A DNA stretch of 64,000 nucleotides from Laspinema sp. D2d (GCF_025370755.1 NZ_JAMXFC010000031.1:1-64000); one strand, 5' to 3'; counted from the first letter of the stretch, positions 28,372-38,934 are shown. Numbers and translations: made by a program. The notes: generated by a model not told the origin, from the letters alone.

Positions 28372-29277
28372 TTAGAGTCCCAATTTTTCTAAAACCGATC
28401 GCGTAGAGACTACATGACGATCTAATCCCAGTGCTTTCGGGGGGATGCCTAAAGCTAACGCCACTAATTGCGGCAGATGGAGGACCGGCAGATCTAACTT
28501 ATGACCCATGAATTTAGCAACCTCGGGTTGACGAGAGTCTAAATTAAGGTGACAGAGGGGACAAGGAGTCACTAAACAATCTGCACCAGCGGCGATCGCC
28601 TCATCCAGATGGTTCCCTGCCATTTGGAACGCTTGGTCTGTAGCATAGCTGGAGAGGGGCCAGCCACAGCATTGGGTGCGGCCCGGATAATAGACTGGTG
28701 TGGCCCCTACGGTCCGAAAGACATTTTCCATCGATTCCGGTTGGTAGGGGTCATCATAAGGGATAGTTTTTTGAGCGCGCAGCAGATAGCAACCATAGAA
28801 TGCTGCACATTTGAGTCCACTCAGCTTGCGGGTGACTCGTTTTTGGAGTTCATCGAGACCATAGTCGGTGACTAAGGCCCATAATAGATGTTTGACTTCC
28901 GTGGTGCCTTGGTAGGGTGAACAATTTTGTTTTTCCAGTAACCCATTAATCTGGTTGACATAAGCGGGGTCCGAGGTTTGGAAATCCTTGAGACGCTCAT
29001 CCACATGACCGATGACCCCTTGGCAAGTGCTGCAATGGGTGAGTAAGGGGAGGTTGAGTTGTTCGGCGAGGGCAATATTGCGGGCGTTGACCGTATCTTC
29101 GAGGAGGCGGGAATCTTCTTTGAAGGTGCCGGAACCGCAGCAGGAGGCTTTTTTGAGTTCCAGCAGTTCAATACCGAGGGCTTTGGTTAAGGCTGCCGTG
29201 GATTGATAGAGTTCGCCGCAAGCGCCTTGAGCAACACAGCCGGGAAAGTAAGCGTATTTGAGGGTAACTGATGGCAT
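28372..29277 (-). CDS. HdrB-like iron-sulfur protein (CCG domains)
   Basis: 301 aa. Two cysteine-rich CCG domains: FPGC, ASCCGSG, HCSTCQG in the first half and YGC, TQCCGWPLSS, TPCPLCHLN in the second. This is the architecture of heterodisulfide reductase subunit B and of the SdhE-type subunit. Such domains bind a non-cubane 4Fe-4S cluster and handle thiol/disulfide or quinone-linked electron transfer. Cyanobacteria lack coenzymes M and B, so the methanogen name is misleading; a role as a succinate-dehydrogenase-like or other oxidoreductase partner is inference, and no partner is adjacent. ATG 29277 (MPSVTLKYAYFPGC) matches the family N-terminus; a TTG start 54 bases earlier would add a non-conserved extension. 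Confidence 0.85.
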   Translation of the reverse strand: MPSVTLKYAYFPGCVAQGACGELYQSTAALTKALGIELLELKKASCCGSGTFKEDSRLLEDTVNARNIALAEQLNLPLLTHCSTCQGVIGHVDERLKDFQTSDPAYVNQINGLLEKQNCSPYQGTTEVKHLLWALVTDYGLDELQKRVTRKLSGLKCAAFYGCYLLRAQKTIPYDDPYQPESMENVFRTVGATPVYYPGRTQCCGWPLSSYATDQAFQMAGNHLDEAIAAGADCLVTPCPLCHLNLDSRQPEVAKFMGHKLDLPVLHLPQLVALALGIPPKALGLDRHVVSTRSVLEKLGL

Positions 29278-29484
29278 GGCAGTGGCACAGTTGAGAGGAC
29301 GGTAGGAGGCGATCGCCGTAAGTGAGCTCAAGGCGATCGCTTCTTCTATTATTATTATGATGATGTGGCGTGGGGCGCTGCACTGTCCTTTCTTAATAGC
29401 AGCTTAATTTTAGAAGGGGCTAGGGTCATTGGTCATTGGTCATTGGTCCCTTACAACGGTAGGGTTTTTACGCTTAACTGCACG
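29278..29484. other. gene-free stretch with short tandem repeat
   Basis: Upstream side of the HdrB-like gene. It includes three tandem GGTCATT units (about 29426-29446) and a run typical of decayed repeats. No coding frame is convincing. Confidence 0.4.
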
Positions 29485-29702
29485 TCCGGTCCCCTCCCCT
29501 TGGCAAGGGGAGGGTTAGGGTGGGGTCCTCTTCGCGTGGCAATTCCCTACGGGATAGCTCCGCTTACCGCCACGTCAGGCACTCAAAGGAGGTTTAAGTA
29601 CCTATATGGAGGCTGGTCCAACCTAGTTTCTTCGTGACATGGCAAAGCCACATCACCCGGACCCCACCCTAACCCTCCCCTTGCCAAGGGGAGGGGACCG
29701 GA
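29485..29702. repeat. 44-bp perfect inverted repeat around a 130-bp core
   Basis: The arm at 29485-29528 (begins TCCGGTCCCCTCCCC, ends GGGTGGGGTCC) is the exact reverse complement of 29659-29702. Each arm also contains its own palindrome CCTCCCCTTGGCAAGGGGAGG-like core (written CCCCTTGGCAAGGGG). The 130-bp core has no open frame of note. It resembles a miniature inverted-repeat element or two inserted copies of one dispersed repeat. From 29703 to 30030 there is only the acpP leader. Confidence 0.9.
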
Positions 29703-30030
29703 GGTGATTTTAAATGTGAGGCAAATCCCCCTGAACGTAAAAAACTACTTTTGTAAGGTCCTTCGTCCTTCGTCCTGAGTCAGGGTTCAATTATCAATTG
29801 AAAAAAAATAAGCATTCTGTCAAGCAAAGAAAACAATCAGAAATCGCGTGTGGGTGATGCATCTTTCAGATAAGATGGGAAAACGGCCTTGAGCCAGTCA
29901 TCGGGCATAGGAGTTTTAGAAACGACTAAGGGCCAGACCGACCAAACCGGGCAGGGACAATCGCACGTTAGAACGGCCCCACCCAAGCCCAAATTTGTTA
30001 TGATTTGCTGCATTCAAAGAGGACATCCCC

Positions 30031-30282
30031 ATGAGTCAAGAAGATATTTTTTCCCAAGTCAAGAAAATCGTCACGGAGCAACTGGAAGTAGAAGGGGATA
30101 AAGTCACCCCTGGAGCCAGCTTTGCCGAAGATCTCGGCGCTGATTCCCTGGATACAGTGGAACTGGTAATGGCATTAGAAGAAAACTTTGATATTGAAAT
30201 TCCGGACGAAGCAGCAGAAAAAATCACCACCGTCCAAGAGGCAGTGAATTACATCGAGAGCCAAGTTGCAGCAAAAGCATAA
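30031..30282 (+). CDS. acpP: acyl carrier protein
   Basis: 83 aa, acidic. Ser39 in [11 protein letters not shown] is the 4'-phosphopantetheine attachment site; helices II-III ([18 protein letters not shown] in part) are standard. It carries growing acyl chains for FabF and the other fatty-acid synthase enzymes. AGAGGA before the ATG gives a good ribosome binding site. It is followed 60 bases later by fabF in the same direction, the common acpP-fabF pair. Confidence 0.99.
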   Translation: MSQEDIFSQVKKIVTEQLEVEGDKVTPGASFAEDLGADSLDTVELVMALEENFDIEIPDEAAEKITTVQEAVNYIESQVAAKA

Positions 30283-30342
30283 AGCAGACTGCTTTCACCT
30301 GGATTCTGCGTGTTTGGTGTGGCAGCAAGAGATACAGCAATC

Positions 30343-31593
30343 ATGACCAGCTTAGAACGAAAACGAGTTGTTGTTACGGGTCTCGGTGCGGTTACGCCGA
30401 TCGGCAATACCTTACAGGACTATTGGGAAGGGTTGTTGAGCGGACGTAATGGCATTGGTCCCATTACCCTGTTCGATCCGTCGAATCATTCCTGCCGGAT
30501 TGCCGGTGAGGTGAAGGGATTTGACCCCCATGACTACTTGGAAAAAAAAGAAGCCAAGCGCATGGATCGATTTGCTCAGTTTGCGATCGCCGCGAGTAAG
30601 CAAGCGATCGCCGACGCGAGTTTTGAGATTAATGAACTCAGCGCCGAGCAGGTGGGTATCGTCATCGGCAATGGCATCGGTGGCATGAAAGTCATGGAAG
30701 ATCAGCAAACGATCTACCTCGATCGCGGACCGGACCGATGCAGTCCATTTATGGTGCCCATGATGATCGCCAACATGGCGGCAGGGCTGACGGCTATTCA
30801 TACCGGAGCTAAGGGACCCAATTCTTGTGTAGTGACGGCTTGTGCAGCCGGTTCCAATGCCGTGGGAGATGCCTTTCGCCTCATTCAAGGCGGATATGCT
30901 CAAGCGATGCTTTGTGGCGGAACCGAAGCGGCAGTGACACCGCTATCCGTTGCGGGGTTTGCAGCAGCGCGGGCGGTTTCCACCCGGAATGATGATCCGC
31001 TTCATGCCTGCCGTCCGTTTGATCGCGATCGCGATGGATTTGTGATGGGCGAAGGAGCGGGCATTTTACTCCTCGAAGAACTGGAGCACGCTCTGGCACG
31101 AGGGGCTAAAATTTATGCCGAAATGGTAGGCTATGCCATGACCTGTGATGCCTATCATATGACCTCCCCCGTTCCCGGTGGTGAAGGGGCCACACGAGCG
31201 ATGTTACTCGCCCTGAAAGATGCCGGACTCTCACCGCAACAGGTGAGCTACATCAATGCTCACGGCACCAGTACCACTGCCAACGATAAGACCGAAACCA
31301 ACGCGATTAAAAACGCTTTGGGAGACCATGCTTACAAGATAGCAGTCAGCTCTACAAAGTCCATGACTGGGCATTTGCTAGGGGGTTCGGGCGGCATTGA
31401 AGCCGTAGCAACCGTCATGGCAGTCGCCCATGATAAAGTGCCACCGACCATTAACCTAGAGAATCCAGATCCCGAGTGTGACCTGGATTATGTGCCCCAT
31501 CACAGCCGGGATTGCTCGGTGAATGTCGCACTTTCCAATTCCTTCGGGTTTGGGGGACATAACGTCACCCTAGCCTTTGCCAAATATCAGTAA
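30343..31593 (+). CDS. fabF: beta-ketoacyl-ACP synthase II
   Basis: 416 aa, the normal FabF length when started at ATG 30343 (MTSLERKRVVVTGLG). An in-frame GTG at 30310 would add 11 residues not found in the family. The Cys-His-His triad is visible: Cys in VTACAAGSNA, His in NAHGTST, His in SFGFGGHN, plus Lys in SSTKSMTGHLLGG. It condenses malonyl-ACP with acyl-ACP, including the C16-to-C18 step. Forms an operon-like pair with acpP and is followed, after a structured 260-base gap, by tkt. Confidence 0.98.
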   Translation: MTSLERKRVVVTGLGAVTPIGNTLQDYWEGLLSGRNGIGPITLFDPSNHSCRIAGEVKGFDPHDYLEKKEAKRMDRFAQFAIAASKQAIADASFEINELSAEQVGIVIGNGIGGMKVMEDQQTIYLDRGPDRCSPFMVPMMIANMAAGLTAIHTGAKGPNSCVVTACAAGSNAVGDAFRLIQGGYAQAMLCGGTEAAVTPLSVAGFAAARAVSTRNDDPLHACRPFDRDRDGFVMGEGAGILLLEELEHALARGAKIYAEMVGYAMTCDAYHMTSPVPGGEGATRAMLLALKDAGLSPQQVSYINAHGTSTTANDKTETNAIKNALGDHAYKIAVSSTKSMTGHLLGGSGGIEAVATVMAVAHDKVPPTINLENPDPECDLDYVPHHSRDCSVNVALSNSFGFGGHNVTLAFAKYQ

Positions 31594-31604
31594 AGGGTCT
31601 CCAT

Positions 31605-31701
31605 GTGACAAGGTGGCTGGATGAAGTTTGTTTTTGAGTTTCACCGGAACGGTTAAGCCCACAGATAGCGGGTTTCATTCTCCAGAGTCACACCTTGTCA
31701 C
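31605..31701 (+). other. 11-bp inverted repeat spanning the fabF-tkt gap
   Basis: GTGACAAGGTG (31605-31615) is the exact reverse complement of CACCTTGTCAC (31691-31701), enclosing 75 bases. It starts 12 bases after the fabF stop. It could close a large transcript stem, end fabF transcription, or be a paired protein site. No T-run follows. Confidence 0.5.
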
Positions 31702-31853
31702 TTGACCCTTGCCCATCGATCCGGGTAATGGGATCATGGGATTACCTGTTTGGGGCGATCGCGAGGGGCTGACTTTCGCTCATCACCCCCAATCGTCCTG
31801 CATTACCAGACCAAGCTTAGACAACAGACCCTCATTTTTAGACAAAAGAAACT

Positions 31854-33884
31854 ATGGCCGTATCTGCTCCAACCAAACAATCTCTCGAAGAACTCTGTAT
31901 TAACAGCATCCGCTTCCTGGCGATCGATGCTGTCGAAAAAGCCAACTCGGGTCACCCCGGTTTACCAATGGGTGCAGCGCCAATGGCGTTCGTTCTGTGG
32001 GATCAGTTTATGCGGTTCAACCCCAAAAACCCCAAGTGGTTTAACCGCGATCGCTTCGTCCTCTCTGCGGGCCACGGCTGTATGCTTCAGTATGCCCTCC
32101 TGTATCTCACCGGCTACAGAGGCTTAGAGTTAGAGGACCTCAAACAATTCCGTCAGTGGGAATCCAAAACTCCGGGTCACCCCGAAAACTTCCAAACCGA
32201 AGGTGTCGAAGTCACCACCGGACCCCTCGGCCAAGGAATTGCCAATGCCGTCGGTTTGGCCCTGGCTGAAGCCCACCTTGCCGCGAAATTTAACAAACCC
32301 GACCTCACCATCGTTGACCATTACACCTATGTCATTCTGGGTGATGGCTGCAACATGGAAGGGATTTCCGGTGAAGCTTGCTCGTTAGCCGGTCACTGGG
32401 GATTGGGTAAACTGATCGCCCTCTACGACGACAACCACATCTCCATTGATGGTTCCACCGACATCTCTTTTACCGAAGATGTCAGCAAGCGCTTTGAATC
32501 CTACGGCTGGCACGTCCTCCACGTCGAAAACGGCAACACTGACCTAGAAGCCATTGCCAAGGCGATCGCTGAAGCCAAAACCGTCACCGACAAGCCAACC
32601 TTAATCAAAGTTACCACCACCATCGGCTTCGGTTCTCCCAACAAAGCCAACAGCCATGATGTCCACGGTGCAGCCCTCGGTGCTTCCGAAGTCCAAGCCA
32701 CTCGCGACCACCTCGGCTGGAACTATGGCCCGTTTGAAGTACCGGAAGATGCCCTCGGCCACTTCCGCAAAGCCGTCGATCGCGGTGCCAAACATGAAGA
32801 AGAATGGAACAGCCTCTGGACTCGCTACAAAGCCGAGTATTCCGAAGAAGCTGCCGTCTTAGAACGGATGATGAGTGGCAAACTCCCCGACGGCTGGGAT
32901 AAATCCCTCCCCACCTTCAAACCCGGTGAGAAAGCGGATGCGACCCGGAACCAATCCGGTAACTGCTTGAATGCGATCGCTGGCGTCCTCCCCGACCTGA
33001 TCGGTGGTTCCGCTGACTTAGCCCCCTCCAACAAAACCTTACTGAAATCCTCCAAAGATTTCCAAAAAGGAGCCTACGAAAACCGTAACGTTCGCTTCGG
33101 CGTCCGCGAACATGGCATGGGTGCCATCTGCAACGGTATCGCCCTACATGGTTCCGGTTTAATCTCCTACGGTGCCACCTTCTTGGTGTTTACCGACTAT
33201 ATGCGCGGTGCTATTCGTCTGTCCGCCCTCTCTCAAGCTGGGGTAATCTGGGTCATGACCCATGACTCCATTGCCTTGGGTGAAGATGGCCCGACTCACC
33301 AACCCATCGAGCATATCCCCTCCCTGCGCGCCATTCCTGACCTGATCGTGCTACGTCCGGCAGATGGTAACGAAACCTCTGGTGCCTACAAAGTCGCCGT
33401 AGAAAAAGCCAAAGGCATTGGTGCCGATCATCCCTATCCTTCCCTCTTGGCCCTGTCTCGCCAAAACCTGCCGAACCTGGAAGGAACCTCCATTGAAGGA
33501 GTTGCTAAAGGCGGTTACACGATCTCCGATAGCGAAGGCACTCCCGACATCATCTTGATCGGAACCGGGGGCGAACTCTACCTGTGCGTAGAAGCCGCTG
33601 AAAAGCTCCGTGCACAAGGGAAGAAAGTCCGGGTCGTTTCCATGCCCAGTTGCGAACTGTTCGACGAACAAGACGAAGCTTATCGCGAATCCGTGCTTCC
33701 TAAAGCCGTTAAGAAACGTCTGGTAGTAGAAGCCGGTTCTAGCTATGGCTGGCACCGTTACTTTGGGGATCAAGGTTCCTCAATCAGCGTCGATCGCTTC
33801 GGTGCTTCCTCTCCCGGTGAGGTCGCTTTGGAACGGTTTGGATATACAGCCGATAATATTGCGGCCAAAGCAGCGGCGCTTTAA
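31854..33884 (+). CDS. tkt: transketolase
   Basis: 676 aa. Thiamine-diphosphate enzyme of the Calvin and pentose-phosphate cycles, moving two-carbon units between ketoses and aldoses. Visible hallmarks: [11 protein letters not shown] at the N-terminus, [12 protein letters not shown], the cofactor motif [11 protein letters not shown] ending before the metal-binding DDNHISIDG, the catalytic Glu in VREHGMGAI, and [10 protein letters not shown] near residue 480. The length matches bacterial and plastid enzymes. It probably has its own promoter in the 260-base gap after fabF. A strong terminator pair follows the stop. Confidence 0.99.
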   Translation: MAVSAPTKQSLEELCINSIRFLAIDAVEKANSGHPGLPMGAAPMAFVLWDQFMRFNPKNPKWFNRDRFVLSAGHGCMLQYALLYLTGYRGLELEDLKQFRQWESKTPGHPENFQTEGVEVTTGPLGQGIANAVGLALAEAHLAAKFNKPDLTIVDHYTYVILGDGCNMEGISGEACSLAGHWGLGKLIALYDDNHISIDGSTDISFTEDVSKRFESYGWHVLHVENGNTDLEAIAKAIAEAKTVTDKPTLIKVTTTIGFGSPNKANSHDVHGAALGASEVQATRDHLGWNYGPFEVPEDALGHFRKAVDRGAKHEEEWNSLWTRYKAEYSEEAAVLERMMSGKLPDGWDKSLPTFKPGEKADATRNQSGNCLNAIAGVLPDLIGGSADLAPSNKTLLKSSKDFQKGAYENRNVRFGVREHGMGAICNGIALHGSGLISYGATFLVFTDYMRGAIRLSALSQAGVIWVMTHDSIALGEDGPTHQPIEHIPSLRAIPDLIVLRPADGNETSGAYKVAVEKAKGIGADHPYPSLLALSRQNLPNLEGTSIEGVAKGGYTISDSEGTPDIILIGTGGELYLCVEAAEKLRAQGKKVRVVSMPSCELFDEQDEAYRESVLPKAVKKRLVVEAGSSYGWHRYFGDQGSSISVDRFGASSPGEVALERFGYTADNIAAKAAAL

Positions 33885-33902
33885 GTATAATATACAAAAA
33901 GC

Positions 33903-33977
33903 GTAGGGGATTATTCTTGGGAATAACCCCCTAATCCTATATAAAAAGGCTCTCTAATCCTAGGGAGCCTTTTTATT
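33903..33977 (+). terminator. tandem hairpins after tkt
   Basis: First, TAGGGGATTATTC pairs with GAATAACCCCCTA (about 33904-33933). Second, AAAAAGGCTCTC pairs with GGGAGCCTTTTT (33943-33974) and ends in TTTTTATT, a canonical intrinsic terminator. Confidence 0.9.
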
Positions 33978-34022
33978 ATGTCTTGACCAGCCCGATTCTG
34001 GCTCAAGACTCTATGTGATCCT

Positions 34023-34140
34023 AAATCCGGTTGTCAACAGTCGGTTTTCTCTCTTAGCTCGCGCCGTTAGGGCGGCGCTAACGTTTGTATAGCTCCACCC
34101 TTGAGGGTGCAGATTTTTAGCGACTTACTACAACCGGATT
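34023..34140. mobile_element. MITE-like element, copy 1
   Basis: A 118-bp segment bounded by AATCCGGTTGT and ACAACCGGATT, an 11-bp perfect terminal inverted repeat. Inside lies GTCGGTTTTCTCTCTTAGC and a CG-rich stretch. A second copy in the opposite orientation is at 55586-55693, with matching ends and matching TTTTCTCTCTTAG core. It has no coding capacity. Confidence 0.7.
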
Positions 34141-34251
34141 CCGGATTGATTCAATTCGAGTCCCAGACAAAATGCAGTAACATCAGATAAGATGCTACCG
34201 CATTTATAACTTGATTAAAACTTAGGCAAAAATTCCCAGCTTTTTCTAGGT

Positions 34252-34587
34252 TTAGCGATAAGTTGTAGAGGAGCGACCGGCTACTTCTTCCCGATCGCGA
34301 GCGGGATCGGCATAATAAGTAGGGGATTCGTGGCGATTACGACCGGCTAAACCAGCCAGACCCAGTAAGCCTAACAACCCTAGTAAGCCCCAATCTCCAT
34401 TATCATTTTCCTCTTCCACGCTGCGAGTCCCTTCTTGGGTCTCATAAACCTCTTGGGTTTCAGTGTCCGGGCTCGTTTGAGTTCCGGGGGTGCTTTGAGC
34501 GGAAGCCGGTAAAATGGAAGGTGCGATCGCTAAACCTGCACTGAGAACAGTGGCGCTTAAAATTGTGGACAATTTAGAACTCTTCAT
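34252..34587 (-). CDS. secreted WGxxGxxG-type small membrane-anchored protein
   Basis: 111 aa. Signal peptide MKSSKLSTILSATVLSAGLAIAPSI ends at an ASAQS site near residue 30 (quoted beyond the motif only as PASAQ). A Thr/Gln/Glu-rich spacer leads to DNGDWGLLGLLGLLGLAGLAGRNRH, whose WGLLGLLG core is the WGxxGxxG anchor: a short glycine-rich hydrophobic helix followed by basic residues. Such proteins are common and uncharacterised in cyanobacteria. The start at 34587 is preferred to longer frames because GGAG lies upstream and a signal peptide begins exactly there. The gene's downstream side runs into the MITE-like element. Confidence 0.8.
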   Translation of the reverse strand: MKSSKLSTILSATVLSAGLAIAPSILPASAQSTPGTQTSPDTETQEVYETQEGTRSVEEENDNGDWGLLGLLGLLGLAGLAGRNRHESPTYYADPARDREEVAGRSSTTYR

Positions 34588-35593
34588 AAAAAGGAGTCTC
34601 CTTAAACATTGCTTGCTTGTAACCAATCTATCGACAATCCCAGGAAGGCGCATCAATCTTTAGATGGAAACTCCATTAGAACCCAGTTATTCCTGAAGAA
34701 ATAGACCCAGGGCAAAACGCCGTATATAGCTAAGAAAAATACCCTAAAACTTAAATTTAGAGACAGAACGATGCTCGGGTTGTAGGTCTGGCGATCGCCA
34801 CCTAAATCAGGACTATATAGGTTACATCATTGCTCTGTGAAAGGGTTTGGGCTGTTGCCTTAGAGGCCGAGAAACTCAGTGATCGCTACCGCAGAGGTCC
34901 TCTTGATTTGGGTGAATTTTACCCGGATATTTAAACTTTGCACGAAATTCCTTCGGTTCACATCCGATGTCATCCCCAAATTAAAGCCCTCTAGGGTTGA
35001 TATCACTACAAAAACAGGAAATAGATAAAAATTAGCTAGACGTTAAAAACTGAGAATCATCACCAGGTGAGCTGTAGTCTGAGAGAAGAGCAAGAGTTCC
35101 CATGCCATCAATTATAAACAAAAAACCTAAACGAGTAAGAAAGTATGCAGGACAAGAAAAAAGCAGGGGTTTACCCCGGTTTGTTGTTGTAGAAAGAGAG
35201 GGCATTAATATAAATGACTGAAATTTTCCAGAGCAATTGGGGAAAATATCAGGTCTCAGATGGGACAAGTAAACAACGGGTTAAGTCTAGGGGAAATCCC
35301 AGTTTCTTAGGGAAAATAGGCCAGAGAGGAAGCCACTTTCCTCAAGCTCAACCCGAGGAATCTCCTGGAAAAGCGATCGCCAACCGACGCACAATTGGAC
35401 CCGATCGCCGCTACAACCGTAACCCCTGATCGGCGAGCGGGTATAATAGTTAGTCAGTTAATCGTGCTTTATCCACTCTATCCAGTGTTGATCACGAGAT
35501 ATCTTCCTCTACAGACAGAGGCGATCGCCAGAGTTATGACCTTTAATTTGAGGGAAAGCACATTCACTTATCGAACTTAGTAAGGAGTATGGG
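34588..35593. other. long gene-free region upstream of sucrose synthase
   Basis: About 1 kb. Frames of 60-78 codons exist on both strands but overlap each other and look random in composition. The last 10 bases hold AAGGAG before the sucrose synthase ATG. The region may carry salt- or osmotic-responsive control of that gene, but no dyad that I would call an operator is apparent. Confidence 0.45.
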
Positions 35594-38014
35594 ATGTCAG
35601 ACTTGATACAATCCGTCCTCAAATGTGACGAAAAAATCGATCTGCGTCAGTTTGCCAGCGAATTACGCACCACAGGGCAGCAGTATTTTTTGAGAAATGA
35701 TATCGTGCGCGCCTTCTCAGATTACTGTACACACCATGAAAAACCCTCAAACTTTTATCAATCTTCCTCTCTCGGAAAATTGATTTTATATACCCAAGAA
35801 ATCATTCTGGAAAATGAAAGCCTCTGCATGATTGTGCGGCCTAAGATTGCCTCTCAAGAAATCTTTCGGATCTTAGAGGATCTCACCGTAGAACCCATGA
35901 CCGTGCAGGAATTGCTAGATTTGCGCGATCGCCTCGTCAATCACCACCACCCCAACGAGGGAGATGTCCTCGAACTAGACTTTGCCCCCTTTTACGACTA
36001 CTCCCCCATCATTCGCGACCCCAAAAACATCGGCAAAGGAGTTCAGTTTCTCAATCGCTACCTGTCGAGTAAATTATTCCAAGACTCAGAGCAAACTCTC
36101 GAACTCCTCTATGAATTTTTGAGCTTGCATCAGTATAATGGACTGCAATTACTCATTAACCAACGGATTAAAAACCGGCGGGAATTGTCCCAGAAAGTCA
36201 AACAAGCCCTCTCCTTCGTCAGCGATCGGCCCCCAGAAGAACCCTTTGAAAACTTCCGGTTTGACCTGCAAATCTTAGGATTTGAACCCGGTTGGGGTAA
36301 CACTGCCGGTCGCGTCCGCGATACCCTAGAAATTCTTGACGAACTCATCGACTCCCCTAACGATGCCGTCCTGGAATCCTTCATCTCCCGGATTCCGATG
36401 ATCTTTCGTATCGTCCTCGTCTCCGTTCATGGCTGGTTTGGTCAAGAAGGCGTACTCGGACGACCCGACACCGGCGGCCAAGTTGTCTATGTCCTCGATC
36501 AGGCCCGCAGTTTAGAAAAACAACTGCAAGAAGAATTTAACCTGGGCGGATTAGATACATTAGGCGTTCATCCGAAAGTCATCATCCTGTCCCGGTTAAT
36601 TCCCAATGCTGATGGCACTCGCTGTAACGAACGCCTCGAAAAAATTCACGGCACCGATAATGGTTGGATTCTGCGAGTTCCCTTGCGCGAACATAATCCT
36701 AACCTGACCCAAAACTGGATTTCCCGATTTGAAATCTGGCCCTATTTAGAAACCTACGCCATTGATGCCGAAAAAGAACTTTTGGCAGAATTTCAAGGCA
36801 AACCTGATTTAATCGTCGGCAATTATTCTGACGGAAACTTAGTCGCATTCCTGTTAGCACGTCGCCTGAAAGTCACCCAGTGCAACATCGCTCATGCCTT
36901 AGAAAAATCTAAGTATCTGTTCAGTAACCTCTACTGGCAAGACCTCGACTCTCAATATCACTTTTCTCTCCAGTTTACCGCTGACTTGATCGCCATGAAT
37001 GCTGCCAACTTTATTATTAGCAGCACCTATCAAGAGATTGTGGGAACCCCTGATAGCGTGGGTCAGTACGAATCCTACGCCTGTTTTACCATGCCGGATC
37101 TGTATCATGTGGTCAACGGCATTGAGTTATTTTCTCCTAAATTTAACGTCGTCCCTCCTGGGGTGAATGAAGCGGTCTATTTTCCCTACACCCGCACCCA
37201 AGACCGCATCCCATCCAACCGGGAACGACTAGAAGAATTGCTCTTTACCCTAGATGACCCCGCACAAGTTTTTGGAAAACTAGAAGACCCCAACAAACCC
37301 ATTCTATTTTCCGTCGCCCGACTGGACCGGATTAAGAATCTCACAGGTTTAGCTGAATGTTTTGGTCGGAGTCCTGAATTGCAAAAGCGCTGTAATCTGA
37401 TTTTGGTTGCGGGTAAATTGCGAACGGAAGACTCTACCGATACGGAAGAAATCAGCGAAATGCAAAAATTGTATGGCATCATTGAACAATACAATTTGTA
37501 TAATAAAATTCGCTGGTTGGGGGTTCGACTCTCTAAGAGTGATTCGGGGGAACTGTATCGAGTGATTGGTGACCATAAGGGAATTTTTGTGCAACCGGCT
37601 TTATTTGAAGCCTTTGGTCTCACAATTTTAGAGGCGATGGTTTCCGGGTTGCCGACCTTTGCCACCCAGTTTGGGGGTCCGTTAGAAATCATTCAGGATA
37701 AGGTGAATGGATTCTACATCAACCCCACGAATTTAGAAGAAACTGCACAGAAGCTGCTGGACTTTCTGTCCAAACATGAGCAAAATCCCCAGTATTGGGA
37801 TGAAATTTCCCAGCGGGCGATCGAGCGGGTTTACACGACTTATACTTGGAAGATTCATACCACCCGCCTGTTGTCTTTGTCTAAAATTTACGGGTTTTGG
37901 AATTATACCTCCAAGGAAAACCGGGAAGATATGTTGCGCTACTTAGAGGCGTTATTTTATCTAGTTTACAAGCCTCGTGCGCAGGCGTTATTGCAACAAC
38001 ATTGGGACCGCTAG
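35594..38014 (+). CDS. susA: sucrose synthase
   Basis: 806 aa, the characteristic length of SuS (plant and cyanobacterial). It interconverts sucrose plus UDP/ADP with fructose plus nucleotide-glucose, mostly in the cleavage direction in cyanobacteria. The N-terminal 260 residues form the SuS regulatory region. The GT-B core starts around SVHGWFGQEGVLGRPDTGGQ; GNYSDGNLVA and CNIAHALEKSKY are SuS-specific. The donor site has VARLDRIKNLTG and the EX7E motif in EAFGLTILEAM. AAGGAG sits six bases before ATG 35594. It is distinct from sucrose-phosphate synthase by the fused N-terminal region and the ALEKSKY motif. Confidence 0.96.
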   Translation: MSDLIQSVLKCDEKIDLRQFASELRTTGQQYFLRNDIVRAFSDYCTHHEKPSNFYQSSSLGKLILYTQEIILENESLCMIVRPKIASQEIFRILEDLTVEPMTVQELLDLRDRLVNHHHPNEGDVLELDFAPFYDYSPIIRDPKNIGKGVQFLNRYLSSKLFQDSEQTLELLYEFLSLHQYNGLQLLINQRIKNRRELSQKVKQALSFVSDRPPEEPFENFRFDLQILGFEPGWGNTAGRVRDTLEILDELIDSPNDAVLESFISRIPMIFRIVLVSVHGWFGQEGVLGRPDTGGQVVYVLDQARSLEKQLQEEFNLGGLDTLGVHPKVIILSRLIPNADGTRCNERLEKIHGTDNGWILRVPLREHNPNLTQNWISRFEIWPYLETYAIDAEKELLAEFQGKPDLIVGNYSDGNLVAFLLARRLKVTQCNIAHALEKSKYLFSNLYWQDLDSQYHFSLQFTADLIAMNAANFIISSTYQEIVGTPDSVGQYESYACFTMPDLYHVVNGIELFSPKFNVVPPGVNEAVYFPYTRTQDRIPSNRERLEELLFTLDDPAQVFGKLEDPNKPILFSVARLDRIKNLTGLAECFGRSPELQKRCNLILVAGKLRTEDSTDTEEISEMQKLYGIIEQYNLYNKIRWLGVRLSKSDSGELYRVIGDHKGIFVQPALFEAFGLTILEAMVSGLPTFATQFGGPLEIIQDKVNGFYINPTNLEETAQKLLDFLSKHEQNPQYWDEISQRAIERVYTTYTWKIHTTRLLSLSKIYGFWNYTSKENREDMLRYLEALFYLVYKPRAQALLQQHWDR

Positions 38015-38934
38015 GCCGCGTCCTGAATTTTTCTAGGCGATCGCCCCTTAGATTCTTTTGAACGGGTGAGTCTTGAGACTTGAGAACGAAGAATTAAACC
38101 CTTAACAGGTTAATTAGATTAATTCTTAATTCTCAAGATTCATCCCTTTTTGGGGGACCCCCGGATGTATCCTGGTCCCCTATCACGATCCGCTGACTGA
38201 GTGTCCCTTCATCACCCCTTCAGGTTCGAGTAGAGCAATCCTCACTATAACCACCCGCCCCCTTCATACTTGGCATTGAAATTCGCAAATCTCGTTCTCA
38301 CTAAAGTATTTAAAAATTCCCATAAAAACGTGACCGCCAAAAAATCGACAGTTGCCTAAGTCTTGGAACTACCCGTGATAGCAATTTCGGGAAATTTGGG
38401 TATAATCCAAAACAACTGACACTGATCCGAATCCAGAAGGATCCAGACAATCACTTGTTCCTTCTCGTGACTCGGGATTAAAAAACAGTCGGGGAGGGGT
38501 CGTTCCAGATCCAGTGACTCAACATCAATCAAAGAGAGTAACCCAGGGGTATCCTATCAGACCCCCAAATTTGGCCTAAGACGACCATTTACATCTCGTA
38601 AATATTGGTCTATGGTGCTAAGGGTGTATTGGCCTCCAAAATCGGGACTACCCATGAATCTAGGGTTCCTCATTTTCGGTTCACTAATGCACTGCCATTG
38701 TCCCATTAGACAGAATGCGTGCATTTTCAAAAAAACTATCGCAAAAACAGAAGGAGGGTGCAATTTTTATTGAATATATCTTGAGTTCGTCTAAGCATTA
38801 CTGAGCGATCGCCAATGTCGAGAATCCATGACAACCCCTACTTTTTGATGATGTAGCCGAGCGATCGGCCTTGAAAAACTCCGATTAATGAGTTTAGTAT
38901 TCACCCAAACCACTCTGTAGAGAGAATTCCCAAA
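38015..38934. other. gene-free region with a stem-loop
   Basis: Near the sucrose synthase end, TTGAGAACGAAGAATTAA (about 38079) and TTAATTCTTAATTCTCAA (about 38123) form a stem of 16 out of 18 pairs, a candidate terminator. The remaining 780 bases show no convincing gene; a 68-codon minus-strand frame at 38557-38763 looks random. Confidence 0.5.

Noticed and set aside
38557-38763. 68-codon minus-strand frame
   Set aside because: No SD, low-complexity composition and no continuity with a family I know.
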